A stretch of DNA of 64,000 nt from Thelephora terrestris (taxonomy: Eukaryota; Basidiomycota; Agaricomycetes; Thelephorales; Thelephoraceae). The DNA lies in contig WIUZ02000005.1 in assembly GCA_015956445.1 (NCBI GenBank), forward strand, positions 1,674,001 through 1,738,000. Reading direction: 5' to 3'. Shown here piece by piece: positions 11,936-22,917 of this stretch. The notes under the pieces are model-generated. The model was not told the DNA's origin and searched no databases. It saw only the letters and a list, made by a program, of their open reading frames with translations. The first letter of the stretch is position 1. Each line of letters opens with the position of its first letter. The translations under genes and the position numbers were made by a program.

Positions 11936-14196
11936 TCACTGGGATATGGTCGGACGTTCGGAGGGCGATACCGGTCCTCTGCGTCCGCTGTACATTGGGG
12001 GAAGCTCGATGACCCCCTCTTCGCCGTGTTTTGGCATAGCATCCTCCACATCCGTGTGCACAACGTACCGGAGCTGCCTGGGGGGACTGGACGGTAATTT
12101 TGGCCGCCTGTTCGAAGGTGAAAGTCCAGAGGGAGGTGGGCCAAGAAGCGCATCCCGGGAACCTTCTGGAGAGTGCCGCAAGTGATTTGAGCTTGTAGCG
12201 GCCTGGGTGTCTGGAAATGGCGTGATGAACGATACGACTTGGTCGTCGAGAGTGTGGTCGAAAGGTCGTGGTTCTTCTTCTTCTTCGGGGTCTAGAGACA
12301 ACCTTCTGGGGCCAAGCTCTCCCCGATGCGGGTCTGAGCCCTCCGAATGGGCACTGTCCCTCTTTCTCTTCCTTTGGAAATAGAAGATAAGGGCTGCGAC
12401 GATGGCAAGAGCTAGGACGCCTCCTAGGGACGCAAGAGCAAGGGTAACAACGTTCGGTCCGCTATTTTTCTTGCCGGCGGAAGAGATTGCTGGCAAAGTT
12501 GCAGTTGGAAAATTGAGGGTAGATGTGGGGAAACCAGGACTGAGACAGCTGCTGTCATTGGAATTATTGACAAACATTGGGTGAGATACACCGCCTGGGA
12601 CAAGGAATTTAAATAATGGGCGCCTAAGAGAAAGAGGATGACACCAACCTTGTCGGCCTTGGGAATCGGTCACGACAAAGACAACAGTGGTCCCGACTTC
12701 CAAGTCAACTTGCCAATCATATGTTGTACTCCCGTTTGGAGGGTTAAGTTGGAACGAGTCCCCCCCCGGGATGAATCCCTGAAACGCGTATGAGTTCACG
12801 AAACAGGGTAACTGATGAGATATTGACGGCTAGTAACTGACAACGATCGTAATCGGTTGAACTGCCTGGTCATACTGGCTGAACACAGCGGTTCTGTGCA
12901 AAAACATTAGGAAGGGGCGACGAAACGTTCAAAACTGGCGTACTCACTCGCATCGTGTGAAGGTTTCAGAGAGGCTGAAAGCGAAGTCTGGCCCAGGATC
13001 TGTAGGGTCGCAAGTATTTCCACTGACGTGCTGTCCGACCTCCAGGATTAAACTGGTGCCACCGGATCCGAGGCCGGTCGCATCAGACATGACGAGGAAC
13101 ATCTTCTGCTTTGGAGGAAAGTTGACTGATGCATTGTATACGCCCTTGCCATTGTTTACTGCTGAGGCTGGAATCTGAATAGTCCTCAGGGTTCCAAAGA
13201 CCTGTGAGAAAGGAATTTGAAAAGTCCTCAGGGTTCCAAAAACCTGCGAGAAAGAATGGCATGGGCGTGACTCTTTGTGGTAACGTAGGAGAAGTGAATA
13301 CCGGGACCATAAGAAGTTCAAAGGGAGCCTGGCCACCTGTTCGGAAGAGTGAGATGATGATTCAGAATCAAGTGGACGGACTGACCGGTCCAAGAAACCT
13401 CGACATCGTCGCACGAGCCTAGCGTGCTAAATTCGTAGGTGAAAGTCGAGTAAGCTGAGGGAAGAACACAGCTAAGAAGGAAGAGGGAAGCGAGGAGGAA
13501 TCCCTGTGGCAGCATCTCGTCGCAGGAAGGGAAGGGGAAGGGAGAGAAGGAGAGTAGGGGTTGAGTAGGAAGGAACTAGTGGCCTACATTACCGCTTGAC
13601 ATTTGAGAGGCTGTTCTCGAGATCAAGCTCCCGCCCACCATCATGTTAAATCGATGCGCCTCTCTTGACGACTGGATCTAATGACTGACTCCAATTCCTC
13701 GTAGGCTTCCGAGGGTACTGGGGCGGTTTGGAACTACGCCTCCACTGCAACCTGTGGTAGCGTCGGGATTTTGCCTGGGGTATGCTCAGGCTCGTGCGAC
13801 TCGATCACGCGGTGTTCTCGAGGATCCACTGGGGGCCCAGGCGCCCATCGACATCGATCACCATCATGATACGTCCTCGGCAGTGCATCACAATCCCCTC
13901 GCGTCCGATTCTGGTCGCTCAAGCGCTCATTTGCTATCATTTCGCGGAGGTGACGCGGAATGGTGAAGCCCGTGTTTTAATATTCACCACCCCTCTAACC
14001 CTCCAGATAAATCCATTTCTCGGGAATTTGTCACTCCGAGGCTGAGCGACCGTTTTTTTTGTGGAGCCGCGTGACGGGGTAGCGCTCGCACGTGAGGGGT
14101 GCGGTTTACCTCGTAGGGGTTTTCAACCTACTGGGAGGCTGAGCGACCGTGGGAATATTGGCTGCAGCCGCGCGTCACGCGATCTATGGCTTTGCC
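11101..14196 (+). repeat. Inverted repeat arm A (matches 45675-48667)
   Basis: The whole block, from the shared sequence TTCACCGTCCTTTAT at the left edge to a point just after the conserved element near 14190, is repeated in reverse orientation at 45675-48667. It holds one membrane-protein gene with its 3' and 5' flanks. Arm A has about 90 extra bases near 14050-14140, where the string GGCTGAGCGACCGT occurs twice, apparently a local insertion or duplication. The arms are highly similar by eye, but I could not calculate identity. Confidence 0.85.
11936..13515 (-). CDS. Single-pass membrane protein, copy A
   Basis: Signal peptide (MLPQGFLLASLFLLSCVLPSA), a short extracellular domain with conserved blocks (FTYEFSTLGSCDDVEVSW, MSDATGLGSGGTS, GFIPGGDSFQLNPP, VVFVVTDSQGRQG), then a Ser/Thr-rich stalk and one membrane helix (VVTLALASLGGVLALAIVAA) followed by basic residues. 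The cytoplasmic tail of about 150 residues ends in a conserved ELPPMY motif, a PPxY-type site that could bind WW domains. Fungal plasma-membrane proteins of this layout are common, but the function is unknown. Five introns are readable. The acceptor of the second intron is tandemly duplicated (42-bp period, 13181 and 13223), so two in-frame acceptors 14 codons apart exist. Nearly identical to copy C in the tail. Confidence 0.8.
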
Positions 14197-14717
14197 CAAT
14201 TTCGATTCGGTCTTGGGTCAACATGCCTGGTACAGAATTTAAACCTACAGGACTCAGTCTGAATTCTTTCCTGACGTTTTCGAACGACGAACACTGCCCG
14301 ACCCCGATATCCCTCCTACCATGTTCTGAGATAATATTGCCCTGTGTTATACATCCACTGACTAGAACCGGTGAAACACCAAATGTTACATACTTTAAAT
14401 GATCTCGAGTCCGAAAAGATGAAGCAGAAAACATTCGCAGAAGGAAGACAGCTGGAGAGGACGGAAATGAGAGGATTATATGAGTAAAGAATGGACGTAA
14501 CGTTCAGCATCAGCAATTTATGCCGGACGACCGAAAAGTCGAAGTCAAAGGGTAATGTCAACGAATAGATAATAGAAATGTCCAAGCAGAGAGTAAACCT
14601 CTAAATACGTGAACTCATCTGCCACTGAGTGAAGTAATCCAAAGGGTCTCCGTTCCGCACGCATAACACAAACGAAACGAATGAAAGAAATGAAAAGTCC
14701 GGGTGATTGGGTAACGG
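13516..14717. other. Upstream region of copy A and downstream region of copy B
   Basis: Contains the 5' flank of copy A (shared with copies B and C) and, after the tandem joint near 14222-14225, the 3' flank of copy B. The joint is visible because sequence matching the far upstream end of copy B (TTGGGTCAACA) is followed directly by sequence matching the 3' flank of copy A (GAATTTAAACCTACAGGA). No further gene was recognised. Confidence 0.6.
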
Positions 14718-16898
14718 TCACTGGTATGTGGTCGGATGTTCGGAGGGTGGTACTGGTCCTCTCCGTTCGCTGTACGTTGGGGGAAGCTCGATGACTTCCT
14801 CGTCGCCGTCTTCTGGTATAGCATCCTCCACATCCGTGTGCACGACGTACCGGGGCTGCCTGAAGGAGCTGGCTTGTGATGCTTTTGACCGCCCATTCGA
14901 AGATGTAGGCCCGGAACGGGGTGGGACGAGATGCGCGTCCTGGAAATCTTCTCGGGAGTGACGCAAGCGATCTGAGCTTGAAGAGGCCTGGGTGTCTGAG
15001 AATGGCGTGATGTACGATACAGCTTGATCGTCGCGAGTGTTGTCGACGAGCCGTGGTTCCTCGAGGTCTAGAGACAACCTTCTGGAGCCACGCTTTCCCC
15101 GGAACGGGTATGAACCCTCCGAATAGGCACCTTCTCTCTTTCTCTTCCTTTGGAAATAAAAGATAAGGACAGCGACGATTGCAAGAGCTAGGACGCCTCC
15201 TAGGGACGCGAGAGCAAGAGTAAGAACGTTCGGTCCGCTATTTTTCTTGCCGCCTTGACCGGTCGAAGGGGTCGAGGAGTTTGTTGGCAAAGTTAAGGTT
15301 GCAGTCGGAGGATTGGAGGTGGATGTGGGGAAAGTAGAATTGAGACAGCTGCTATCACCGGAAGTCCCGACAAGTTTGATGTCGGACGAACCGCCTGGAC
15401 AAGGGATTTAACAATGGGCGCCTAGGAGAAAGGGAATGACACTAACCGTTTCGGCCTTTTGAATCGGTCATGGCAAAGATAACGGAGGTCCCGGCTTCCA
15501 AGTCAGCTTGCCAATTATATGCTGAAGGCCCCGTTGGAGGGCTAAGTTGGAACGTGTTCCCCCCCGGGATGAATCCCTGACATGCGTATGAGTTCACGAA
15601 ATAGGGCAACTGATGAGACATTGAGGGCTAGCGACTGACAGCAATCGTAATTGGTTGAACCGCCTCGTCATAGCCGCTGAACACATAGGTTCTGTGAGAG
15701 AACGTTAGGAAGGGGCGACGGAACGTTCAGAAGTGGCGTACTCACCTGCATTGTGTGAGGGCCGAATCGAGGTTGAAAAAGAAGTCCACCCCAGGATCTG
15801 TGGTGTTGCAATTATTTCCACTGACGGACGGTCCGACCTCCAAGATTAAACTGGTGCCACCGGATCCGAGGCCGGTCGCATCAGACATGACGAGGAACAT
15901 TTTCTGACTTGGAGGAAAGTTGACTGATGCATTGTAAACGCCCTTGCTGTTGTTTACTGCTGAGGCTGGAATCTGAAAAGTCCTCGGGGTTCCAAAGACC
16001 TGTGGGAAAGAGTGGCATGAGCGTGACTCTTTGTGGTGACGTAGGAGAAGTGAATACCGGGACTAAAAGAAGTTCAAAGGGGCCCTGGCCACCTGTTCGG
16101 AAGAGTGAGATGATGATGATTCGGGATCAAGTGGACGGACTGACCGGTCCAGGAAACCTCGAGATTGTCGCACGAGCCTAGCGCGCCAAATTCGTACGTG
16201 AAAGTCGAGTAAGCCGAGGGAAGAACATAACTGAGAAGGAAGAGGGAAGAGAGGAGAAATTCCCGTGGCAGCATCTCGTCGCAGGAAAGGTAGGGGAAGG
16301 AAGAGAAGGAGTGGGGACTGAGTGGGAAGAAACCAGTCGCCTACATTACCGCTTGACATTTGAGAGGCTGTTCTCGAGATCAAGCTTCCGCCACCGCCAT
16401 CACGTCGATTCAATGTACGTCTCTTGACGACTGTATCCAATGGCTGACTTCAATTCTTCGCAGGCTTCCGAGGGCACTGGGGCGGTTTGGAATGACGACT
16501 CTCCTGCAACCTATTGTAGGGTCGAAATTTTGCCTGGGGTATGCCTCAGGCTCGTGCGACTCGATCACACGGCGTTCTCGGGGTTCCACTTCCAGTACAT
16601 ACCCCACCAATCACCATCATACGTCCTCGGCAGTGCATCGCAATGCCCTCGCGTCCGATTCTGGTCGCTCTTTTGCTATCACTAATAATTTCGCGGGTGA
16701 CGCGGAATGGTGAGAGCCAGTGTCGCAATATTCTCTGCGCCTCTAGCCCTCCAGACAGATCATTGAATTTTCTCCGAGGGATTTGCCCTCGAGTCCATTT
16801 GAAATGAAAGCGACTCCGAGTGACCGTGGAAATATCGGCTGCACCCGCACATCACGTGATCTGTGGCTTCGCCCAATTTGGCCTTGGGTCAACACACC
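14225..16898 (+). repeat. Tandem repeat unit B of the membrane-protein block
   Basis: Unit B is a direct neighbour of unit A (about 11448-14222) in the same orientation, about 2.7 kb each. Each holds 3' flank, gene and 5' flank in the same order. Unit B is clearly more diverged than A is from C, so this duplication appears older than the event that produced the inverted copy, or A and C have been homogenised. Confidence 0.8.
14718..16274 (-). CDS. Single-pass membrane protein, copy B
   Basis: Same layout as copy A: signal peptide (MLPREFLLSSLFLLSYVLPSA), extracellular blocks (FTYEFGALGSCDNLEVSW, GFIPGGNTFQLSPP, YNWQADLEAGTSVIFAMTD), stalk, membrane helix (VLTLALASLGGVLALAIVAV) and a tail ending in ELPPTY. 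After the GR motif it keeps GGSSDIKLVGTSGDSSCL, which looks like the less altered form of this segment, while copies A and C differ there. All joins I followed stay in frame, so the gene seems whole. It lacks both the duplicated acceptor of copy A and the stalk repeats of copy C. Function unknown; probably a cell-surface sensor or wall-associated protein, by analogy of layout only. Confidence 0.78.
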
Positions 16899-17100
16899 TC
16901 ACCGATACTGTACCCGCCCCCACCCATCCTCAAGGTGAGCACTTTCGCGACTTTCAGAGATCCCTGTCTATGCCAGAAACCTTCGCAAACCTACCTGTGC
17001 GGTTTCTTTGAGGAGTTTTGGCGGGTTAATGGATGGATTCGGGATCGATGATTTGGATGACACCGATTGCTGATACCGCTTTTGACTCACAGACGATAAA
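16275..17100. other. Shared upstream region of copy B and RPL13
   Basis: Divergent intergenic region. Up to about 16898 it matches the 5' flanks of copies A and C; beyond that lies unique sequence that should hold the RPL13 promoter. Short frames here overlap each other and have no recognisable product. Confidence 0.5.
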
Positions 17101-17893
17101 ATGGGGTTCAAGCACAACAACGGTATAGCTCGCCTACGCGATGAGGTTGGGACGCACGGTACTTATCTTTCTTATTAGTTCTCCACGCAAACCACTTCCG
17201 AAAAGACTGGCAACGCCGAGTTCGCACCTGGTTCGATCAACCAGGCTCCAAAGTCCGCAGGAGACGAGCCCGCAAGGCCAAGGCAGCCTCCCTCGGTGTT
17301 CGCCCTCTCACCTTACTCCGACCCGCCGTTCGTGCCCAAACAGTCCGCTATAACAGAAAACTTAGGGAGGGACGCGGATTTACTCTCGCTGAACTAAAGG
17401 AGGCTGGCATTGGTAGAAAGGAGGCTCGTGGTGTTGGTATCGTCGTTGATCACAGGAGGAGGAACCTGAGCGAGGAGGGCAAGGTTCTGAACGTTGAGAG
17501 GCTCAAGGCTTACAAGGCCAAACTCATCATCTTCCCCCGCAAGGCCAGCAAGCCCAAGAAGGGCGACTCCACTGTATGTCCCCTCTCTTTTGTTCGTTTA
17601 CTATTATTGAATCTCGCAAAGGGTGACGACCTCAAGGCCCCCACTACCCGTATTAATCTGGCCCTCCCACCCTTGGCTGCCGCTGAGGCACCACGCAAAA
17701 TCACAGAGGAGGAGCGCAACTTCGAGGCCGCCAGGACCCTCCGTGATGCTAAGTTCCGTGCCAGGCACGAGGGTCAACGCAAGTTACGTGCGACCAAGGT
17801 AATGCACCTTATGATCGTCCACCTGATTGACATCACTAACGACATCTCTCTCTCTCGTAGCGGGAAGAGGAGGAGGCTAACAAGAAGAAGTAA
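17101..17893 (+). CDS. RPL13: 60S ribosomal protein L13 (eL13)
   Basis: Structural protein of the large ribosomal subunit. The first exon encodes only MGFKHNN plus one base; after a short intron the protein continues VLHANHFRKDWQRRVRTWFD, then KVRRRRARKAKAASLG, VRYNRKLREGRGFTLAELK and GVGIVVDHRRRNLSEEG, all hallmarks of eukaryotic L13. Two further introns interrupt the C-terminal half (after KKGDST and after KLRATK), and the last exon encodes REEEANKKK and the stop at 17893. The tiny first exon followed by an early intron is common in fungal ribosomal protein genes. The gene is whole. Confidence 0.95.
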
Positions 17894-18286
17894 CTCTTTG
17901 TGTACTCCGTTTGTTGTGTATTTCCGTTCCCTCTCGTTGTGTATATCGCAAATCTCTTCAGTGCATTGGTGCCGTTGGCGACCCGCATGGACGCATTCAT
18001 GCAGCTTCGTTATCAGAGTTGTGTTCATTCGCGCAGAATCCAATTTGCTTCGAACATCTACTTACGAATGCAATCATGGTGCTTGCGACCGTAACGCCTT
18101 GATGCTTGCAATAATTTAGGGGTTGAAGCCCACCAAAGTTGACACTGCGGATCCCCCATGGAAAAAAGGCGTCTGGAGCCACAAGAATCGCGCCAAGGCA
18201 CCGAGTGCAAGGAGAGAAGCGCACATGGTTTGTGGGGTGTGTTGATAATGCTAGGTCATGTAATGCATAATAATTCAACATTACAA

Positions 18287-18359
18287 GCCGTGATAGCTCA
18301 GTTGGGAGAGCGATAGACTGAAGTTCTACAGGTCACCCGTTCGATCCGGGTTCATGGCA
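18287..18359 (+). tRNA. tRNA-Phe (GAA)
   Basis: A 73-nt cloverleaf without intron. Acceptor stem GCCGTGA pairs with TCATGGC (one G-T pair), discriminator A. The D arm AGCTC/GAGC and the T arm ACCCG-TTCGATC-CGGGT are perfect. The anticodon loop CTGAAGT gives anticodon GAA, flanked by the stem TAGA/TCTA. CCA is not encoded, as usual in eukaryotes. Confidence 0.95.
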
Positions 18360-18363
18360 TTAA

Positions 18364-18368
18364 TTTTT
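18364..18368 (+). terminator. Pol III terminator of tRNA-Phe
   Basis: A run of five T residues begins four bases after the tRNA 3' end, the usual RNA polymerase III stop signal. Confidence 0.75.
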
Positions 18369-18557
18369 CTCCCCTGGACCACCTTTTTTTGAAGTACATA
18401 ATGGCAGAGATTAGTTATCTATCAACGCGTGGGCATAACGAGTGAAAAGCCAAGGCATAAATTGCCTGTGATTTTGACTGGTGGTGCATCTTGTTTTGAT
18501 GATCGGTCTATCATCAGACCCGCGGAACGGAGACTGCGAGATGCGTTAGCCCAGAGC

Positions 18558-19218
18558 ATGGCATCGACCACAAAGGTTTCACCAGTCATTGTCATCACTG
18601 GAACACCCGGAACTGGAAAGTCAACTCATGCCGAACTACTGGTCCAAGAATCCCCTGTTCGCTTGCGGCACATTAATGTGAGCGAGTTCGTCAAGGAAAG
18701 GGGACTGTACGAAAATTTCGACGCCGAATGGGACAGCTATATCGTCGACGAAGACAAGGCAAGAAATCCCGCGATGCGATGATTAGATTATCCCATTAAC
18801 GCTTCTGTTAGTTGATTGACGAGCTAGAGCCGTCGGCAACCGCTGGCGGAATAATTCTCGACTGGCACGCTTGCGAACCCTGGCCAGAGCGTTGGGTAGA
18901 CCTGGTCGTGGTCTTGAGATGCGATCATACAAAATTATGGGAGAGGCTCGAGGAACGGTGAGTTGTGGTGACGGTCACGTCCACCATTCGTCGGCCCTGA
19001 TCCCCAAGTGTAGAAAATATCCTAACAAGAAGATTGTTGAAAATAACGAGGCTGAGATCATGGAAGTCATCGCTCAGGAGGCTCGTGATTCCTATGCGCC
19101 TGAAATTGTAGTGGAATTGAAAAGCGAATGCACCGAAGACTTGGAGTCGAACGTTGCGAGGATCGTGGAGTGGATTCGTGCTTGGAAGAAGGACCATCCG
19201 GAGGGGGAGAGACCATAA
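18558..19218 (+). CDS. FAP7: Adenylate kinase isoenzyme 6 / Fap7-like
   Basis: Small nuclear/cytoplasmic NTPase that in yeast is needed for the last cleavage of the 18S rRNA in 40S subunits. Three exons (18558-18758, 18812-18957, 19014-19218) give 183 residues, close to the family length. The P-loop is VIVITGTPGTGKST; HINVSEFVKE, YIVDEDKLIDELEP and GIILDWHACEPWPERWVDLV follow, all typical of AK6, as is the C-terminal ending PEIVVELKSECTEDLE. The first intron must have a GC donor (AAG|GCAAGA at 18759) because no GT lies where the frame demands the join. An in-frame upstream ATG at 18429 exists, but the P-loop strand normally starts within about 15 residues, so I use 18558. Confidence 0.9.
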
Positions 19219-19417
19219 AACCCCTCTGCTCGAGGAATCAGCCGCTGGATAAGGTTTCATCTGTATCCTCATTTCCGTATAGATCATTGTACCGCGACGC
19301 GTATTTACAGGCGTTTGAAAGAGAGCGGTGTCGTGTTCGTGCCGCCTCCCTCTCTCGTTGAACTTGGGTTGAACTTCTTTGTGGATGCACGTGATCACGA
19401 TCCAGCAGCTTTCGCTT

Positions 19418-20606
19418 ATGGCCTCAAGCTCGCGAAGGCGTATCATTTCGGAGGAACTCGATGATGCCGCTAGCGGTGAGTGCATACAGCGTTTTGTGAT
19501 CCACGCCTTGCTAACTGAAAAAACAAACAAACAGAGATGGACATGTCGGTCCAGGTAGAATCAGAGGACCAGGAAGACATTGTCACAAACACTCCCTCAA
19601 AGCGGAGGACTCGCGCAATGCGGATAGTTGATTATGACGAGGAGTCAGCAGTGGAAGAAGAGGAGGAAGAGGTTGAGGAGGAGGAGGAAGATGTAGAGGC
19701 GGTACGTATTCCGTGGCTTATGACCAGGACTGTGTCTAATCGTCTCCCTTCGGACAGTCAGAAGCGGACGAGCTCGAGTCCGACCAGGAATCGGAGCCCC
19801 CGATTCCTGCGCTCTCCAAAATAAAGATCAAACTCAAACTTCCTCACCTTACGGCGTCGGTGGCGTCATCTCGTCGTACATCAAGAGGTGTGATTGGCTT
19901 GTATTTACTGCACAAGTTCGCCTCTGACGGATTGTAGATGAGGAGGAAGAAGATGAGATAGAGTCTGAAGACTCGGATTCGGTCGACCCTTCGACTCGTT
20001 CGGCATCAGTAGTTGGCGGTGGGCGTACCTTGACCGCTCGTCAAGCCGTCCTTGCAAATGTCGTGGATCCCACACACGTGTCCCTCAGTAAGTTACGGGC
20101 CCCAGGCTCGCTGTAGTTTTCTTACAGACACTCATGCCCTCCCAGACCAGCCTGCTTCGGGCAGAAAAAAGAAACCGCTGACTGAACTCGAGATCGCGTT
20201 AAAGCGAGAGGAAACCGCTCGGAAACGCAAAAACTTGACCGAGAAGAAACTGGAGGACGAAAAGGTGAGGCCTTACTGGCACCTACGCGATTTTCAGCTT
20301 TTCTGACTTGCTTTGGCCAAGGCCGAGACTATCAACCGTTTGCTCAAGAAACAGTCCCGGTCCAAAACGAAACGAAACGCACCTCTGCAGGTTGATACAC
20401 CGCTAGAAGGTGAGGCTGAGGACGTCGTGGAGACGCCGCCGGTGCAAGTTATCCCCACTATGTATCGGTGGGTTTCTACATCCAGGCCCCGACCTCTGAT
20501 CGAGGAAGTGGATAACATGAAGACGGACAACGAGTCTGAGCGTACCATGTCACTATCATTCTCCGTCCCTTTCATTGCTTTACCGCAAACGAGTAGCGCT
20601 ACCTGA
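19418..20606 (+). CDS. IES2: INO80 complex subunit with PAPA-1 domain
   Basis: Predicted subunit of the INO80 chromatin remodeller (yeast Ies2, human INO80B). Six exons (19418-19475, 19535-19701, 19758-19887, 19938-20087, 20146-20264, 20322-20606) give 302 residues with consistent phases. After a very acidic stretch (EEEEEEVEEEEEDVE) come IKIKLKLPHL and the PAPA-1 domain: LTARQAVLANVVDPTHVSL, KKKPLTELEIALKREETARK, RKNLTEKKLEDEKAETINRL and LLKKQSRSK, then IPTMYRWVS. Relatives often end in a zinc-binding HIT-type finger; here the frame stops at 20606 without one. A weak trace that might be a decayed finger follows (see findings). Domain call firm, C-terminus uncertain. Confidence 0.85.
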
Positions 20607-21731
20607 CTTGGTTGTGGTTGGCCCCCCGGGCTCAGCACTAGGCTACATACGAATGGTGTAGGGGAATTGAGCGGCTCGAATACCTGACGGCCTTCTGCTT
20701 TCTACCGACAGGCGCTCACTGTCTCCGCATCACGCTGCGAACCACCCGGAATATCTGCCAGTTCAGTCGACCTTCAAGCTATGACGAGTACAATCATTTT
20801 CAACGGTCTGGAGCCGGTCTCGTACGTTCCATCGTGACCCCACATAGAACGGATCTGTTGCCGGCAGGTCGTCAGCAAAACCCGGCAGTCTGCATGGGCA
20901 GTAGCCCGATCGCTACTGCGGTCATCAACGAGAGCCTGAAGATAGTTCCGACGAGATACCTCGAAAGGGAGCTGATGATCGTTCAGCCCGGCGTTACGAA
21001 CTTGTCCGTGTGCTTCGGAATTATCGAACAGCATTGAACGTTGAGATCTGAGAGACATATACGAGATGTGTGGAGTACTGACTCCGTTGATGTGAAGATT
21101 TTTCTGCAAGGTGACCCTGACCCCCGAGCAAAGATTGCGGCATTTCTTCGTGTGAACAAAATTTCGTGATGGGCTTGTTTGACGCACGATGTGTTCCGAC
21201 AGTTAATTGGGAGACACAGTTGAGTTTAACTAGCAAGTCGAGGAAATGTGCAGCAGTATGAGGATGTTTAGTATGATTGGAGCCCGGGATTGTGGGACTT
21301 CCTCCATCGTAAGCGGTTTCCGGAAACCTCCATAAGGGGATTCAGCGTTAGCCCCAGATGAGATTCCCGAAGCGGAGGCGTGACTCAAGATTCAATGGCA
21401 AGATTGGTATCGCTCCTTGCGGGAGAGTTTGAAAGGGCTAACTGTGTGATGTAAGAATTTCAAACGATACACCCCAGTGGCCCGCGGGTTTACCAGTTGA
21501 GAAACTCGTGGGTAAACGAGTGACGCTGAACTCTGTTGACGTTCCGGCGCCATTCATTCTTGCAATGGCAGAAAAGACGGAAGATGATCCGAAGTTTCTG
21601 ATCGGATATGCTGTGATATCCGAGATTCCGAGTGCGGTCTTTGGCCGGAATCAATATCACCGTTGCACGATCATTCATTCCACCGACGCAACACTTGGAT
21701 TCCATTCCTCAGTGACAATCCCAGTTCCAGC
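20607..21731. other. Intergenic region before cyclin H
   Basis: About 1.1 kb without a recognised gene. A minus-strand frame at 20774-21187 (137 codons) and a plus-strand frame at 21508-21852 are the longest; neither has a recognisable domain. The first 60-100 bases may contain remains of the finger missing from the INO80 subunit. Confidence 0.45.
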
Positions 21732-22917
21732 ATGTCCGGACCTGCACCCACTGCCCCAGAGTCCGGGAAGAAGCCTCTGTACGAGGGTAGCACGCAGTTC
21801 AGAAACTGGCGGTTCTCCAAAGAACAGCTCGCACAAAAGCGTTCCGCGCTAAACGTTGCCGCCGTTGAGGCCGTGCGGAGGGTCATAGAAAACGATTCGG
21901 CATGTTCGCTCACCTTCTGGGTATGCTCCATCTCTCTGATCCTGAGGTAGCCTGGGTCGTCGAAAGACGTCTTGTTCTTGAGCGCGGATGAAGAACTTCT
22001 ACTGGTCCGACACTACCTGACCAAGGCGGTTCAGCTCTGTGGCCACTTCCGTTTCCCAGAAGAAGTCGAGGCAACCGCGACTACATACATCAAACGGTTC
22101 TATCTGACGAACACGGTGATGGATTGGCACCCGAAGAATGTGATGTACGGTCAATCGAAAATGATTCCGTGTGTTTTACGTGGCTTACTCAGCTCTTTTC
22201 CTGGTGGATAGGTTGACGGCCCTGTTCCTCGCGACGAAAACCACAAATAATCCTATTTCCTTGGATTCATACGCCGCCCATATCCCAAGGACAGAACCGG
22301 CAGATGTGCTCGAGTTGGAGTTTCTTGTGGCGCAGAGCCTTGGCTTCGATTTCGCCCTGTGGCATCCCCACCGGGCTCTGTGGGGAGCGTGGTTAGATCT
22401 CCAGGTCAGCTGGTCTCGGATGTTCCAAACATTTGCACCCCTGATGTCTTTTTCCAAGAACGTAACACAACTCCCACCACCTGAGCTGGAACAAATCTAC
22501 AATCAAGCAATGGGTCACGTGCGTGCCTCGAGGCTGACGGATGCCGAGTTCGTCTATAGTCCGGCGCAAATTGCGGCCGCCTGCATTTCGCTAGCGTCGC
22601 CACCAGTCGCAGACACGTGGATGAGATCGAAAGGGTCTGACGGGAGTTTCATAAATCCGCTCAGCGCCATGCTACAGGAAGGATCCAAGTTACCGGGGGT
22701 GGACATGATCAGGGAGGTAGACCGGCGTTTAAAACTTTGCAAGAATCCGGAGAAGGTGGTGGGTTCGTCAGCGTATCTTGCGAAGAAAGCTGCGGAAGAG
22801 AGGCTTGCTGCAGAGAAGCGAACGAAGAAAGCGGATGAGATTCGAAACACCCTGAGTGGGGAAGACCCGTTTGGCAACGACCTTGGAGTGACGCTTGACG
22901 ACGACGACGACGATTGA
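21732..22917 (+). CDS. CCL1: Cyclin H, TFIIH/CAK subunit
   Basis: Cyclin partner of Cdk7/Kin28 in the CAK module of TFIIH; acts in the nucleus in transcription start and cell-cycle kinase activation. Exons 21732-21899, 21951-22144, 22212-22404 and 22459-22917 give 337 residues. The N-terminus YEGSTQFRNWRFSKEQL is the cyclin H signature. The cyclin boxes follow (FLSADEELLLVRHYLTKA, FRFPEEVEATATTYIKRFYL, LTALFLATKTTNNPISLDSY, LELEFLVAQSLGFDF), then VRASRLTDAEFVYSPAQIAA, and an acidic end (DDDDDD). The first intron (21900-21950) needs a GC donor (TCG|GCATGT) to give VIENDSPGSS, the expected sequence. The third intron is 54 nt without a stop, so retention would add 18 residues in frame. Gene whole. 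Confidence 0.93.

Noticed and set aside
21025-21045. Short shared motif ATTGAACGTTGA near 21033, 43268 and (reversed) 63232
   Set aside because: The match is about 12 bases with no similarity around it, so it may be chance; no terminal repeat or element body could be defined.
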